Positions 7,541 through 15,048 of a stretch of DNA of 29,749 nucleotides are shown piece after piece. How positions within the stretch are numbered: position 1 is the first letter of the stretch; each line of letters begins with the position of its first letter. A program made the position numbers and the translations under genes. The notes under the pieces were generated by a model, which was given only the letters and a program-made list of their open reading frames with translations, did not search any database and was not told the origin of the DNA. The stretch comes from JAWVZB01 sp033722375 (GTDB taxonomy: Bacteria > Actinomycetota > Nitriliruptoria > Nitriliruptorales > Nitriliruptoraceae), in the NCBI GenBank assembly GCA_033722375.1, contig JAWVZB010000030.1:1-29749 (forward strand), read 5' to 3'.

Positions 7541-8278
7541 GCCGTGGCCGAGCGGCCCCTGCTGGTCGCTGATGTCGCTCGTGGCCAGCCCGACGCCGTG
7601 GGGCTCGGCGACGGTCCTGGTGTCGAGACAGACCCACTCGCCGGACGGCTGTCGGTGCAGGTGGACGGTCAGGTCCGTGTTGATGAAGAGCCACTGCCGG
7701 AAGTCGAGGGCCGCGCTGAGACCGTTCCCGGAGTCGGCCGCCACGATCACCCGCTCGAGCGGCGAGATCTCCTGACCTTCGACGATCGGCACCCGCGCGC
7801 GCATCCAGGCGGTGGCTGGCCCAGGGTCGAGGAACGAGCCCGCGACGAAGCGGACCTCCATGGCGTCGTGGTAGCCGGTCCAGTCCACGAAGAACGGCGC
7901 GGTCTCGCACTCGTCGGGCGGGGGGAGTCCAGCGGGTTCGGGACGTACGTGTTCCGGCAGTTCGAACTCGTCCGTCCGCAGCGCCCAGGCCCTGGCGAGG
8001 AGCAGCGGCCCCTCGTCGTCCGAGACCGTGCCCTGTCCCAGCTGGACCCGGCGTCCGGGCCGCAGGACCTCGACCTCGACGGTGAGCTCGGTGATCGGGA
8101 CGGGGCGGAGGATCTCGCTGGTCAGGCGTGCGAGCGGGGCGCCGAGGGTCTCCTCGAGCAGGCCGCCCAGCAGCGCGGTGGACGGGCCGGCGTGCTGGCT
8201 GTCGGGATCCCACGGTCCGCGGGTGAGCTCGGTCGACCGGTAGCGGCCGTCACCGAGTGGTTCGAAGAAGGCATCCAC
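7511..8278 (-). CDS. Thioesterase family protein (TesB-like double hotdog)
   Basis: The protein has 255 aa. It resembles the acyl-CoA thioesterase-like family with an N-terminal HGG-type domain: DSQHAGPSTALLGGLLEE matches the H-x-G-P-x-A-L-L motif. TSEILRPVPITELTVEVEVLRPGRRV is the typical central hotdog strand pattern (quoted here only as RPVPITELTVEVEVLRPG). The C-terminal half carries FINTDLTVHLHRQPSGEWV and TVAEPHGVGLA, the second hotdog with the usual DLT and G-x-G/A segment. It would hydrolyse acyl-CoA esters; the chain length is unknown. It is convergent with the histidine kinase gene, overlapping its 3' end by 30 nt. Confidence 0.8.
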   Translation of the reverse strand: MDAFFEPLGDGRYRSTELTRGPWDPDSQHAGPSTALLGGLLEETLGAPLARLTSEILRPVPITELTVEVEVLRPGRRVQLGQGTVSDDEGPLLLARAWALRTDEFELPEHVRPEPAGLPPPDECETAPFFVDWTGYHDAMEVRFVAGSFLDPGPATAWMRARVPIVEGQEISPLERVIVAADSGNGLSAALDFRQWLFINTDLTVHLHRQPSGEWVCLDTRTVAEPHGVGLATSDISDQQGPLGHGLQTLLVAPR

Positions 8279-8473
8279 GGGGCCGCTCCACCTCGGGTGT
8301 CCCGAAGCGTAGGGCGCCCCGCCGACTCAGCCTCTCGTCAGGAAGCGGCGGCCCGATGGGGTGCGTGAGGAGAGAACGCACGGGGCTCCCACGGGAAGGG
8401 TTGGTGAGCGCGTTCGCCCCGCACGTCCCTGCCACCGTTCGGCCCACGCCCGCCTGGACGGGTGTCCGCCTCG

Positions 8474-9907
8474 TCAGCGGTCAGCGGGGCGGCCCCCGTC
8501 GTTTGGACGGTTCCCGCGGTCCTGTGGAGGGCCACCGTTTCCCTTCCCCTTGCCGTGTGGCGGCAGGAGCGACTCGTCGAGGGTGAGCACGAACAGTCCG
8601 GAGTCGAAGCTGTTCAGCACGATCGTCCCAGAGCGGAAGAACGGGTAGGCGGTCCAGGCGCCGGCGAAGGCAGGTGCCTCCGGACCGGGGTCGACGTCGA
8701 AGAACGCAACCTGGGTGAGCTCGCCGTCCGCCAGAGATTCGTCGGTGAAGTCCATCACACGGAGCCCGGCGGAGTAGTTCGCCTCGAAGATCAGCCCCTT
8801 GTGGACGTAGATGTTGTGGTCGATCGACGTCGTCTCATGGGTGAACGGGGTGATCGTCGCGGGGGCGTCGAGGTCGGAGACGTCGGCGATGTAGGTGGTG
8901 GTCGCGCTGACGGTCCCGAGAAGTTCGTCCAGCTCGTCGCCGAACACGAAGGTGCCGTGGTCGTCAGTCAGCCAGCCCTGGTGGGTGTAGGCCGCCGACG
9001 GGTAGCCGGTGCGCGAGAGCTGAACGGGGTTGGCCTTGTCCGTCACGTCGACGATCGTGAGGGTGTCCTCGTTCGAGGCGAAGCAGATCTCGTCACCTCG
9101 GTGTTCGGCGTCCGGACCGTCGTAGACGACGCACTGGACGTCGTGCGTGTAGCCATCACCATCGAAGCAGCCTGCCTCGGTCGGGGCGGTGGGCTCGGAC
9201 AGGTCGAGCATGTAGAGCCCGCCGGCGCACACGTCGCCGCCGACGACGTAGGCGTAACCGGTCTCGGTGTTGATGGCGATGTTGTGGGCCGATCCGAACC
9301 CGTCGAAGACGGCATCGGGTTCGAACTCGCCCTGGTCCGAGTGAACGCCGCGGAGGCGGGTCAGATCGAAGATGACGAGGTTGGTAGCGTCGTGCTCGCT
9401 CACGAGGTAGGCGTGGCTCTCGTACACCTTCACGTCGCGCCACAGGACGTCATCGTCCTCGCCCTCCCAGCCGACGTAGACACGACCGAGGACCTGGGGA
9501 GCAGTGGGATCAGTGACGTCGACGAACGCCATCCCGTAGGTCATGGACGAGATCGCGATCTCGCGTCCTGTCTTGCCGTCGGTCCAGCCCCAGACGTCGG
9601 CACCGGTTGCGCCCCCGAGCTCGGCGAGATGCACGATCGACTCGAGATCGACGTTCTCGCAGGGGTAGGGGCCGGCGAAGCCGTTGGTGCAGTCGGCGCC
9701 GCCTACCGGGATGCTGGCGGCATCGGCGTTCGCGATGCCGTCGGCGACCGCTGCTTCTTGCATGGCTTCGACGTCGATCTCGCCAGATGCGACCGCACGG
9801 GCCTTGCCGTCGTTGGGGCTGAGCTGCAGCGTCGGGGTGGCCGCAACGGCGACCAGCGCCGCGGCCGCCAGGATGAGAACGATCGGGTGCTTGGACAATC
9901 CGTGCAC
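8474..9907 (-). CDS. Choice-of-anchor B family secreted protein (LVIVD repeats)
   Basis: The protein has 477 aa. It starts at GTG 9907, supported by AGGAG 6 nt upstream; the frame stays open to 10024 but without a comparable ribosome site. Residues ~5-25 are a signal or anchor helix. Repeats of the form IVDVTDKANP, FVDVTDPTAPQVLG, MLDLSEPTAPTEAG and VMDFTDESLADG are LVIVD-type beta-propeller blades. AHNIAINTETGYAYVVGGD and THDVQCVVYDGPD match the choice-of-anchor B family (TIGR04312-like). The tail is rich in Gly, Pro, Asn, Arg and Lys (GKGKGNGGPP and so on). It is extracellular or wall-associated; the biochemical role is not known. It stands alone on the minus strand. Confidence 0.82.
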   Translation of the reverse strand: MHGLSKHPIVLILAAAALVAVAATPTLQLSPNDGKARAVASGEIDVEAMQEAAVADGIANADAASIPVGGADCTNGFAGPYPCENVDLESIVHLAELGGATGADVWGWTDGKTGREIAISSMTYGMAFVDVTDPTAPQVLGRVYVGWEGEDDDVLWRDVKVYESHAYLVSEHDATNLVIFDLTRLRGVHSDQGEFEPDAVFDGFGSAHNIAINTETGYAYVVGGDVCAGGLYMLDLSEPTAPTEAGCFDGDGYTHDVQCVVYDGPDAEHRGDEICFASNEDTLTIVDVTDKANPVQLSRTGYPSAAYTHQGWLTDDHGTFVFGDELDELLGTVSATTTYIADVSDLDAPATITPFTHETTSIDHNIYVHKGLIFEANYSAGLRVMDFTDESLADGELTQVAFFDVDPGPEAPAFAGAWTAYPFFRSGTIVLNSFDSGLFVLTLDESLLPPHGKGKGNGGPPQDRGNRPNDGGRPADR

Positions 9908-10046
9908 GGGTGACTCCTGTGGGGGCTCAACTAGGGCTTCGAGATGCCCCGGCAGAACCCCTGCCGCCCGCTGCCGACCTTCGGGCACTGGACGTTCGGA
10001 AGGGGCGATCCGGTGGCAGTCCACGCGGGAGGAGGGGGGAGAAGAG

Positions 10047-10119
10047 AGCCGGAGAGGGGACTCGAACCCCTGGCCTGCGCTTTACAAGAGCGCTGCTCTG
10101 CCAGCTGAGCTACTCCGGC
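10047..10119 (-). tRNA. tRNA-Thr (anticodon TGT)
   Basis: On the minus strand this 73-nt segment folds as a cloverleaf. The acceptor arm is GCCGGAG/CTCCGGC, the D arm has GCTC/GAGC, the anticodon stem is GCGCT/AGCGC with loop CTTGTAA (anticodon TGT, reads ACA), and the T arm is AGGGG-TTCGAGT-CCCCT. The 3' CCA is not encoded. The discriminator base is T. Confidence 0.95.
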
Positions 10120-10270
10120 ACGAGGCGCCAGCGTACGGCGGCTCGGAGGCGAGCACGCGAGACGGAAGCGGAGTCGCTCCGGATGTGCAGCGTGTAGTTC
10201 GAGGCGCGTAGTTGCACCGATGTGGTTCTTCTGCGACCCTGGGAGCACTCGACAGCACCGGAGGTAGCTG

Positions 10271-10552
10271 TTGTCTCCATTCCACGACGACACGGAGTTC
10301 GCGCTCGACGAGCGCTCGCGCTCCATCCTCGACTTCGAACGCGAGTGGTGGAAGTACGCCGGCGCGAAGGAGCAGGCGATCCGTGAGCGGTTCGATCTCT
10401 CGCCCACGCGGTACTACCAGCTCCTGAACCGCATCATGGACGACGACGACGCGCTCGAGTACGACCCGATGCTCGTCAAGCGCCTCCGCCGCATGCGTGC
10501 CGCGCGCCAGCGGCAGCGGGCGGCCAAGCGCCTCGGCGTCGACGTCCGGTGA
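10271..10552 (+). CDS. DUF3263 domain protein
   Basis: The protein has 93 aa. It begins at TTG 10271, five nt after a strong GGAGGT (10260-10265). The signature of the DUF3263 family is visible: ILDFEREWW, KEQAIRERFDLSPTRYYQ, LLNRIMDD and YDPMLVKRLRRMR. The fold looks helix-turn-helix-like, and the basic tail (RAARQRQRAAKR) would allow nucleic-acid binding, but no function is established to my knowledge. In Mycobacterium tuberculosis the homologous Rv0430 likewise precedes the LytR_C protein Rv0431, and the same order is kept here with an 8-nt gap. Confidence 0.88.
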   Translation: MSPFHDDTEFALDERSRSILDFEREWWKYAGAKEQAIRERFDLSPTRYYQLLNRIMDDDDALEYDPMLVKRLRRMRAARQRQRAAKRLGVDVR

Positions 10553-10560
10553 GCTGACCC

Positions 10561-11169
10561 GTGCCGACCGCGCGCCACACCCCGCCTGACGACAACAGCT
10601 TCGTCACGTCCGTGGTGCAGCACGTCGCCGCCGCGGTCGCGCTGGTCCTCGTCGTCGCCGCGGGCTTCTGGGCGGTCGGACAGGTCGACCCAGCAGACGA
10701 GGACGTCGCGATCGTCGCCGAGGAGTCCCCGACGCAGACCGAAGCGCCGACACAGACCGAAGCGCCGACGACGACCGACACCTCCCCGACGCCGGCCGCG
10801 ACGACCCCCGCGCCGTCACCGACGCCGTCACCCAGCCCCGAGCCGAGCCCGACCGAGACCGCGACCACGTCGGCCGAGCGCATCGACCCGGCCCAGGTGT
10901 CGATCCAGGTCCTCGACGCCGTCCTCGACGACGACGGCGCCGCCGCACAGAAGACCGCCGACGAGCTCGAAGCCGACGGCTACGACGTCGTCGTGGTCAA
11001 CCAGTCCTACCGCACGTACGACGTGACGACGGTCTTCTTCACGGCGGGCCACGAGGCCGAGGCCAGGCAGCTCGCCGACGAGTACGGCTTCGCTCGCGTC
11101 GAGGAGAAGCCCGACAACCTCAGCGACTCGGTGGACATCCACCTCGTCGTCGGCAAGGACCGCGCGTAG
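10561..11169 (+). CDS. LytR C-terminal domain (LytR_C) membrane protein
   Basis: The protein has 202 aa. It has a cytoplasmic N-terminus, one transmembrane helix (residues ~21-40), then an extracellular Thr/Pro/Ser-rich linker (~55-102) and a LytR_C domain (~108-200). The domain carries VSIQVLDA, AAQKTADELEADGYDV, TVFFTAGHEAEA and SDSVDIHLVVGKD. The mycobacterial equivalent (Rv0431, VirR) affects envelope and vesicle release, so a cell-envelope role is likely. GTG 10561 is the start; TGA of the upstream DUF3263 gene is 8 nt away, so the two are co-transcribed. In this family VNVLNG-type first strands are usual; here it is VSIQVLDA. Confidence 0.85.
   Translation: MPTARHTPPDDNSFVTSVVQHVAAAVALVLVVAAGFWAVGQVDPADEDVAIVAEESPTQTEAPTQTEAPTTTDTSPTPAATTPAPSPTPSPSPEPSPTETATTSAERIDPAQVSIQVLDAVLDDDGAAAQKTADELEADGYDVVVVNQSYRTYDVTTVFFTAGHEAEARQLADEYGFARVEEKPDNLSDSVDIHLVVGKDRA
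10729..10776 (+). repeat. 18-nt coding tandem repeat in LytR_C linker
   Basis: Two copies of an 18-nt unit CCGACRCAGACCGAAGCG (10729-10746, 10747-10764), differing at one base, are followed by a partial third. They encode the repeat PTQTEA in the extracellular linker. Confidence 0.75.
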
Positions 11170-11173
11170 CGCT

Positions 11174-11441
11174 GACGGTCGTATCGCCGCCCGACGGTCG
11201 GATGCCGCAGGCGCCGTCGCCCGCGCGCAGCTGGCCGAATGCCGAGCGCCTGCCGGCATGCGCCGCCGACCAGCGGAGGTGAGGCGTGGTGGGTGGCGCC
11301 GGCTGGGTGAGCACCGAGAGCGTCGGGGCGCCACGAGGGCAAGGCGCGAGGAGGGGTCGTAGCAGCGCTACGAACCCGACGAGCAACGCAGACATCGTGG
11401 ATGCAACGACGATCGGATGCCGCCCAGGCGCCGTCGCCCGC
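11174..11441 (+). repeat. Intergenic patch with imperfect direct repeats and a hairpin
   Basis: This 282-nt gap between LytR_C and the response regulator has no convincing gene. It contains a 32-nt segment (11193-11224, starting GACGGTCGGATGCCGC) that recurs at 11408-11441 with one mismatch and a 2-nt insertion. A partial extra copy sits at 11174-11190. Between them is a perfect 7-bp hairpin TCGTAGC-AGC-GCTACGA (about 11359-11375), extended by GGG/CCC around a one-base bulge. The layout resembles a small palindromic, REP-like interspersed element. Whether it is present elsewhere in the genome cannot be told from this window. Confidence 0.55.
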
Positions 11442-11451
11442 CGCGACTCAC

Positions 11452-11892
11452 CTAACCGTTCTGCAGGAGCTGGAGCTTCTCGAGGATCATGCGGCGGCGG
11501 CGCTCTTCTTCCTCGGGGTCGTTGCTGAGCACGTCCTGGAGGACCTGCGACAGCGCGAGCGGGGAGAACGGCTTGGTGATGTACTCGGCCGCGCCGGACG
11601 ACCAACCGCGGATCTGGTCCTGATCCTGGACCTTCGCCGTGAGCATCACGACGGGGATGTCCTTGGTGTCGGGGTCCGACTTCAGGGCAGACAGAACCTG
11701 CCAGCCGTCCATGTTGGGCATCATCACGTCGAGGAGGATGACGTCGGGGCGTTCCTCCTGGACCCGCTCCATCGCTTCTTCGCCGTCGTTGGCCTCGATG
11801 ACCTCGTAGCCCTCGAACTCGAGGTTGACCCGGCAGAGGAGCAGGACGTCGGGTTCGTCATCGACGACGAGGACCTTCCGTCGGTCGTTCAC
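11452..11892 (-). CDS. Receiver-only response regulator
   Basis: The protein has 146 aa and consists of one receiver domain: acidic pair Asp11-Asp12 in VLVVDDEPD, phospho-acceptor Asp55 in DVILLDVMMPNMDGW, the conserved Thr in VVMLTAK and Lys in YITKPFSP. There is no DNA-binding or enzymatic output; the last ~25 residues are a charged helix (EEEERRRRMILEKLQLL). GTG 11892 is the start, with AGGAGG immediately upstream; an upstream in-frame ATG at 12084 would add 64 residues of non-conserved sequence. No kinase lies adjacent, so it is an orphan regulator. It may act through protein contacts or as a phosphorelay shuttle. Confidence 0.92.
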   Translation of the reverse strand: MNDRRKVLVVDDEPDVLLLCRVNLEFEGYEVIEANDGEEAMERVQEERPDVILLDVMMPNMDGWQVLSALKSDPDTKDIPVVMLTAKVQDQDQIRGWSSGAAEYITKPFSPLALSQVLQDVLSNDPEEEERRRRMILEKLQLLQNG

Positions 11893-12107
11893 ACTTCCTC
11901 CTCTGACCCGCATGCGGTTGGCACTACCAGTATCGCGTGCCGAACGCCGTCTCGCACACGCACTCCCAAGTTGTGTCAGCACTCGATCGGCGCCCCCCCC
12001 TTCTTCATCGGCCGAACGGCCGGTGGCTTTAGCCCGCGGGCACGCCGCGGCTGGCGTCTGTCTCGGCGTCGGCGCCAGAGGCATCGAGCTGCGATAGCGT
12101 CCCCGGT

Positions 12108-13430
12108 GTGACCGACGAGCCCGCCACCTCCATCGACCGCAGCGACGGTTCGGACGTGCAGGTCTCGCCCCGCACCCGGGCGTGGATGATCCGCTTGTGG
12201 ACCCTGATCGGGGCAGCGATCGTGCTCGTCGGGGCGTGGTTCGTGCTGCGCGAGCCGCTCGCGATCGTGGCAGCGCCCGTGGGGCTGGCGATCGTCATCG
12301 TGTACCTGCTGAACCCGATCGTCGGGTTCGCCGAGAACCGCGGGGTGCCGCGTGCCCTCGGGACCCTCCTGACCTACGCCGCCGTCGCGGCCGCGATGGT
12401 GGGGCTCGTCGTCGCGTTCGGTCCCATGCTGGCCGACCAGACCGCCCAGTTCATCGACGAGCTGCCCGCCATCTTCGCCGGGGTGCTCGAGTGGGTGAAC
12501 GCCCGTCTCGCCGGCTTCGGGATCGAGGAGATCACGGTCGACCTCGAGTCGGAGGACACCCGAACGGCGGTTGCGGACTACCTGCGCGAGAACCGCGACC
12601 AGGTGTTCGCCCTGCTGCGGGGGGCCGGGACGGTGGTCGGGGTGATCTTCCACGGGCTCCTGACGCTCGTCCTCGCCCCGATCCTGGCCTTCTACCTGTT
12701 GGCCGACCTGCCCCGGATCAGCGAGGGGATCACCCGGCTGGTACCGCCGGGGCCGCGCAGCGACGTGCTCGACGTCGCCGGGCGTATCGGTTCCGCCGTC
12801 GGGGCGTACTTCCGCGGGATGCTCATGGTGGCCGCGTTCGTCGCCGTCGCGACGAGCATCGGGCTGGCGATCGTGGGGCTGCCGTTCTGGGCGATCGTCG
12901 GCGGGCTCACGGGCCTGTTCAACCTCGTCCCGCTCATCGGCCCCTTCGTCGGTGGCGCCATCGGGGTCATCATCGCTCTGACGGTGGGGGGTGGGACCGG
13001 CCAGGCCATCGCCGTCGTCGTGGTGATGACGGTGGTGCAGCAGATCGACAACCACGCCATCACCCCCAACGTCGTGTCGCGGACCGTCAAGGTGCATCCC
13101 GTCACCGTGATCCTCGGTCTGCTCGTGGCGGGAACGCTGTACGGGATCCTCGGCATGTTCGTGGCGATCCCCGTGATCGCGGCGGCCAAGCTCGTGGTCG
13201 TCTACGTCCTCGTCACGAGGGTGCCGTCGATGCGCCACCTGGCGGGTGCCGACCCGGCCCTGTTCGACGACGAGGGCGAGCCGGAACCGCGTGAGGGGAC
13301 GCTCGCGGCGATGGGTCGGGAGATGCGCCAGACGTGGGAGCGGCGTCGCCGCCCCGACGGTGGCGACGAGGTCGAGGACCGCCCCGAAGGGGCCGGTGAT
13401 CGCTCTGATCGCGAGGATGCCGACGTCTGA
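12108..13430 (+). CDS. AI-2E family transporter (PerM/TqsA-like permease)
   Basis: The protein has 440 aa. A short hydrophilic N-terminus is followed by paired transmembrane helices (residues ~30-75 and 85-110). A large amphipathic soluble segment (~115-175) comes next, then four or five helices (~180-370) including GLTGLFNLVPLIGPFVGGAIG and QQIDNHAITPNVVSR (the family's conserved Q-x-x-x-x-x-I-x-P pattern). The last 60 residues are charged and cytoplasmic. Members export or exchange small molecules; AI-2 export is proven only for a few and should not be assumed. GTG 12108 is the start. It is divergent from the response regulator gene, with 215 nt between them in which I see no further gene. 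Confidence 0.88.
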   Translation: MTDEPATSIDRSDGSDVQVSPRTRAWMIRLWTLIGAAIVLVGAWFVLREPLAIVAAPVGLAIVIVYLLNPIVGFAENRGVPRALGTLLTYAAVAAAMVGLVVAFGPMLADQTAQFIDELPAIFAGVLEWVNARLAGFGIEEITVDLESEDTRTAVADYLRENRDQVFALLRGAGTVVGVIFHGLLTLVLAPILAFYLLADLPRISEGITRLVPPGPRSDVLDVAGRIGSAVGAYFRGMLMVAAFVAVATSIGLAIVGLPFWAIVGGLTGLFNLVPLIGPFVGGAIGVIIALTVGGGTGQAIAVVVVMTVVQQIDNHAITPNVVSRTVKVHPVTVILGLLVAGTLYGILGMFVAIPVIAAAKLVVVYVLVTRVPSMRHLAGADPALFDDEGEPEPREGTLAAMGREMRQTWERRRRPDGGDEVEDRPEGAGDRSDREDADV

Positions 13431-13477
13431 GCCTCGGTTTGCGGTCCGGCGACCCCCGTGGCACAGTGTCGCCACTG

Positions 13478-13614
13478 GTGCTCATCCAGAGCGGTGGAGA
13501 GCTCGGGCTCGCCGAAGCCGCGGCAACCCCCCGAGACGTGGAAGGTCCGCGTCAGAGGGAAGGTGCCAAACCCGGACCGTCGGTCCACCACAGGGTGGAA
13601 CGGGGTCGATGAGC
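13478..13614 (+). promoter_or_regulatory. SAM-I (S-box) riboswitch
   Basis: The sequence keeps the S-box core in order: CTCATCCAGAGCGGTGGAG (13481-13499), then GCCGAAGCCGCGGCAACC (13511-13528), and AGGGAAGGTGCCAAACCC nearer the 3' side (13556-13573). P1 is formed by GCTCATC (13480-13486) and its exact complement GATGAGC (13608-13614). It stands 128 nt upstream of the ThrC-family gene, in the otherwise gene-free stretch 13431-13741. SAM binding in this class switches off downstream genes, nearly always those of methionine, homocysteine or SAM supply. Confidence 0.9.
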
Positions 13615-13639
13615 TGGGCTCGCGCCCGTGAAAGCTTCA

Positions 13640-13664
13640 ACGGCCTCCCCGGCGGGGAGGCCGT
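13640..13664 (+). terminator. Strong GC hairpin downstream of the SAM-I aptamer (terminator or expression platform)
   Basis: This is a perfect 11-bp stem, ACGGCCTCCCC and GGGGAGGCCGT, with the 3-nt loop GGC, located 25 nt after P1 of the aptamer. No T-run follows, so it could be a GC-type terminator or part of a structural switch. Confidence 0.55.
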
Positions 13665-13680
13665 CAGCAGTTCGGGCGGA

Positions 13681-13734
13681 CTCCTCGGACCGTGGCGACG
13701 CGCGCCACGGCCGGTGCGATGGGCGCCGTGAGGA
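13681..13734 (+). promoter_or_regulatory. Possible ribosome-site sequestering stem ahead of the ThrC-family gene
   Basis: CTCCTC at 13681-13686 is exactly complementary to GAGGAG at 13729-13734, the ribosome binding site of the next gene. Between them is a nested perfect 8-bp hairpin (CCGTGGCG / CGCCACGG, loop ACGCG). This would allow translational control by the SAM-I riboswitch. It is inferred from complementarity only. Confidence 0.45.
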
Positions 13735-13741
13735 GAACCTC

Positions 13742-15037
13742 ATGACCACCACCGCCGCTACCTCCGCCCCGACCAGCTCGCCCGGCACCTCGCCACCCGC
13801 CCCGCCACCGCGGCCCAACGTCACCGGACTGCGATGTCGGGAGTGCGGGGCGACCCGCCCGCTCGGCACCGCCCACGTCTGCGACGAGTGCTGGGGACCG
13901 CTCGAGGTCGTCTACGACGAGGCCGTGACCAGCGGGGTCACCCGGGCCCGTATCGAGGCCGGACCTTCGAGTCTGTGGCGCTACCAGGACCTGTTGCCGG
14001 TCCTGTCGGAGGATCCCGCCGACCGGATCGACCTCGGGACGGGGTTCTCGCGGCTGCACCCCGCTCCCCGCCTCGCCGCGGCGGTCGGACTCGAGGAGCT
14101 GTGGCTGAAGGACGACACCCGGAACCCGAGCGGCTCGTTCAAGGATCGGGTGGTGACCGTCGCGTTCTCCGCGGGCCGGGCACTCGGCGTCGAGACGTTC
14201 GCGTGCGCCTCGACCGGCAACCTCGCCAACGCGGTGGCCGCCCACGCGGCCGCCTGGGGCGTGCCGGCCTACGTGTTCATCCCCGATGACCTCGAGCGCG
14301 GCAAGGTCGTCACGTCGGCGGTGTACGGGGCCAACCTCGTCGCCGTCGACGGCACCTACGACGACGTCAACCGGCTGTGTGCCGAGGTCGCCGACGTCGA
14401 GGGCTGGGGGTTCGTCAACGTCAACCTGCGGGCCTACTACGCCGAGGGGTCCAAGTCGATCGGCTTCGAGATCGCCGAGCAGCTCGGGTGGCGCTTCCCC
14501 GACCACGTCGTGGCACCGATCGCGTCGGGAGCGATGTACTCCAAGATCCACAAGGGCTTCACCGAGCTGAAGCACCACGGGCTCGTCGACGGGGACCTGC
14601 CGCGGATGAGCGGGGCACAGGCGCTCGGCTGCTCTCCGGTCGCGGAGGCGTTCGAGCGGGATTCGCTCGACATCAAGCCGCAGCGCCCCGATACGGTCGC
14701 GAGGTCGCTCGCGATCGGGAACCCCGCCGACGGCTACTACGCGCTGAAGACCGCGCAGGAGACGGGTGGGGTCATCGGGGCGGTCACCGACGAGGAGATC
14801 GTCGCCGGTATCCGGCTGCTCGCGGAGACCGAGGGGATCTTCGCCGAGACCGCTGGCGGCGTGACCGTCGCCAACCTCAAGCGCTTCGTCGACGAGGGGA
14901 CCATCGCCCCCGACGAACGGACCGTCGCCGTGATCTCCGGACACGGGCTCAAGACCGTCGAGGCGGTCGAGTCCGAGGTCGGCCCCACCTACGAGGTCAG
15001 CCCGTCGCTCGACGACTTCCGCTCGCGCATCTCCTGA
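13742..15037 (+). CDS. Threonine synthase (ThrC)-family PLP enzyme; possibly a SAM-controlled homocysteine synthase
   Basis: The protein has 431 aa. After a Pro/Ser/Thr-rich tail it has a zinc-ribbon-like Cys set (C32, C35, C47, C50) typical of this threonine synthase subtype. The PLP-binding NPSGSFKDR has the Schiff-base Lys134. CASTGNLANAVAAHAA binds the phosphate end, and the C-terminal part has AETAGGVTVANLKRF and ISGHGLKT. A ThrC would convert O-phosphohomoserine to threonine. However, the SAM-I riboswitch upstream and the sulfur-carrier gene 11 nt downstream suggest a sulfhydrylase role making homocysteine from O-phosphohomoserine. As I recall, a ThrC-like enzyme (MetM) with a carrier (MetO) was described in Streptomyces for this step. 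Start ATG 13742 follows AGGAG by 7 nt. The fold is certain; the reaction is open. Confidence 0.9.
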   Translation: MTTTAATSAPTSSPGTSPPAPPPRPNVTGLRCRECGATRPLGTAHVCDECWGPLEVVYDEAVTSGVTRARIEAGPSSLWRYQDLLPVLSEDPADRIDLGTGFSRLHPAPRLAAAVGLEELWLKDDTRNPSGSFKDRVVTVAFSAGRALGVETFACASTGNLANAVAAHAAAWGVPAYVFIPDDLERGKVVTSAVYGANLVAVDGTYDDVNRLCAEVADVEGWGFVNVNLRAYYAEGSKSIGFEIAEQLGWRFPDHVVAPIASGAMYSKIHKGFTELKHHGLVDGDLPRMSGAQALGCSPVAEAFERDSLDIKPQRPDTVARSLAIGNPADGYYALKTAQETGGVIGAVTDEEIVAGIRLLAETEGIFAETAGGVTVANLKRFVDEGTIAPDERTVAVISGHGLKTVEAVESEVGPTYEVSPSLDDFRSRIS

Positions 15038-15048
15038 GGAGACCAGCC

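Noticed and set aside
8279..8473. Gap between the thioesterase and choice-of-anchor B genes checked for a small gene
   Set aside because: Only a weak 6-bp inverted repeat (GTGCGT/ACGCAC at about 8361-8381) was seen; no supported reading frame or RNA.
11893..12107. Gap between response regulator and AI-2E permease checked for a gene or RNA
   Set aside because: It reads as a divergent promoter region. In-frame extension of the response regulator to 12084 is possible but non-conserved in character and lacks a better ribosome site.
12108..13430. Quorum-sensing role from the AI-2E label
   Set aside because: Family membership does not show AI-2 transport, and no luxS or lsr-type gene is present here.
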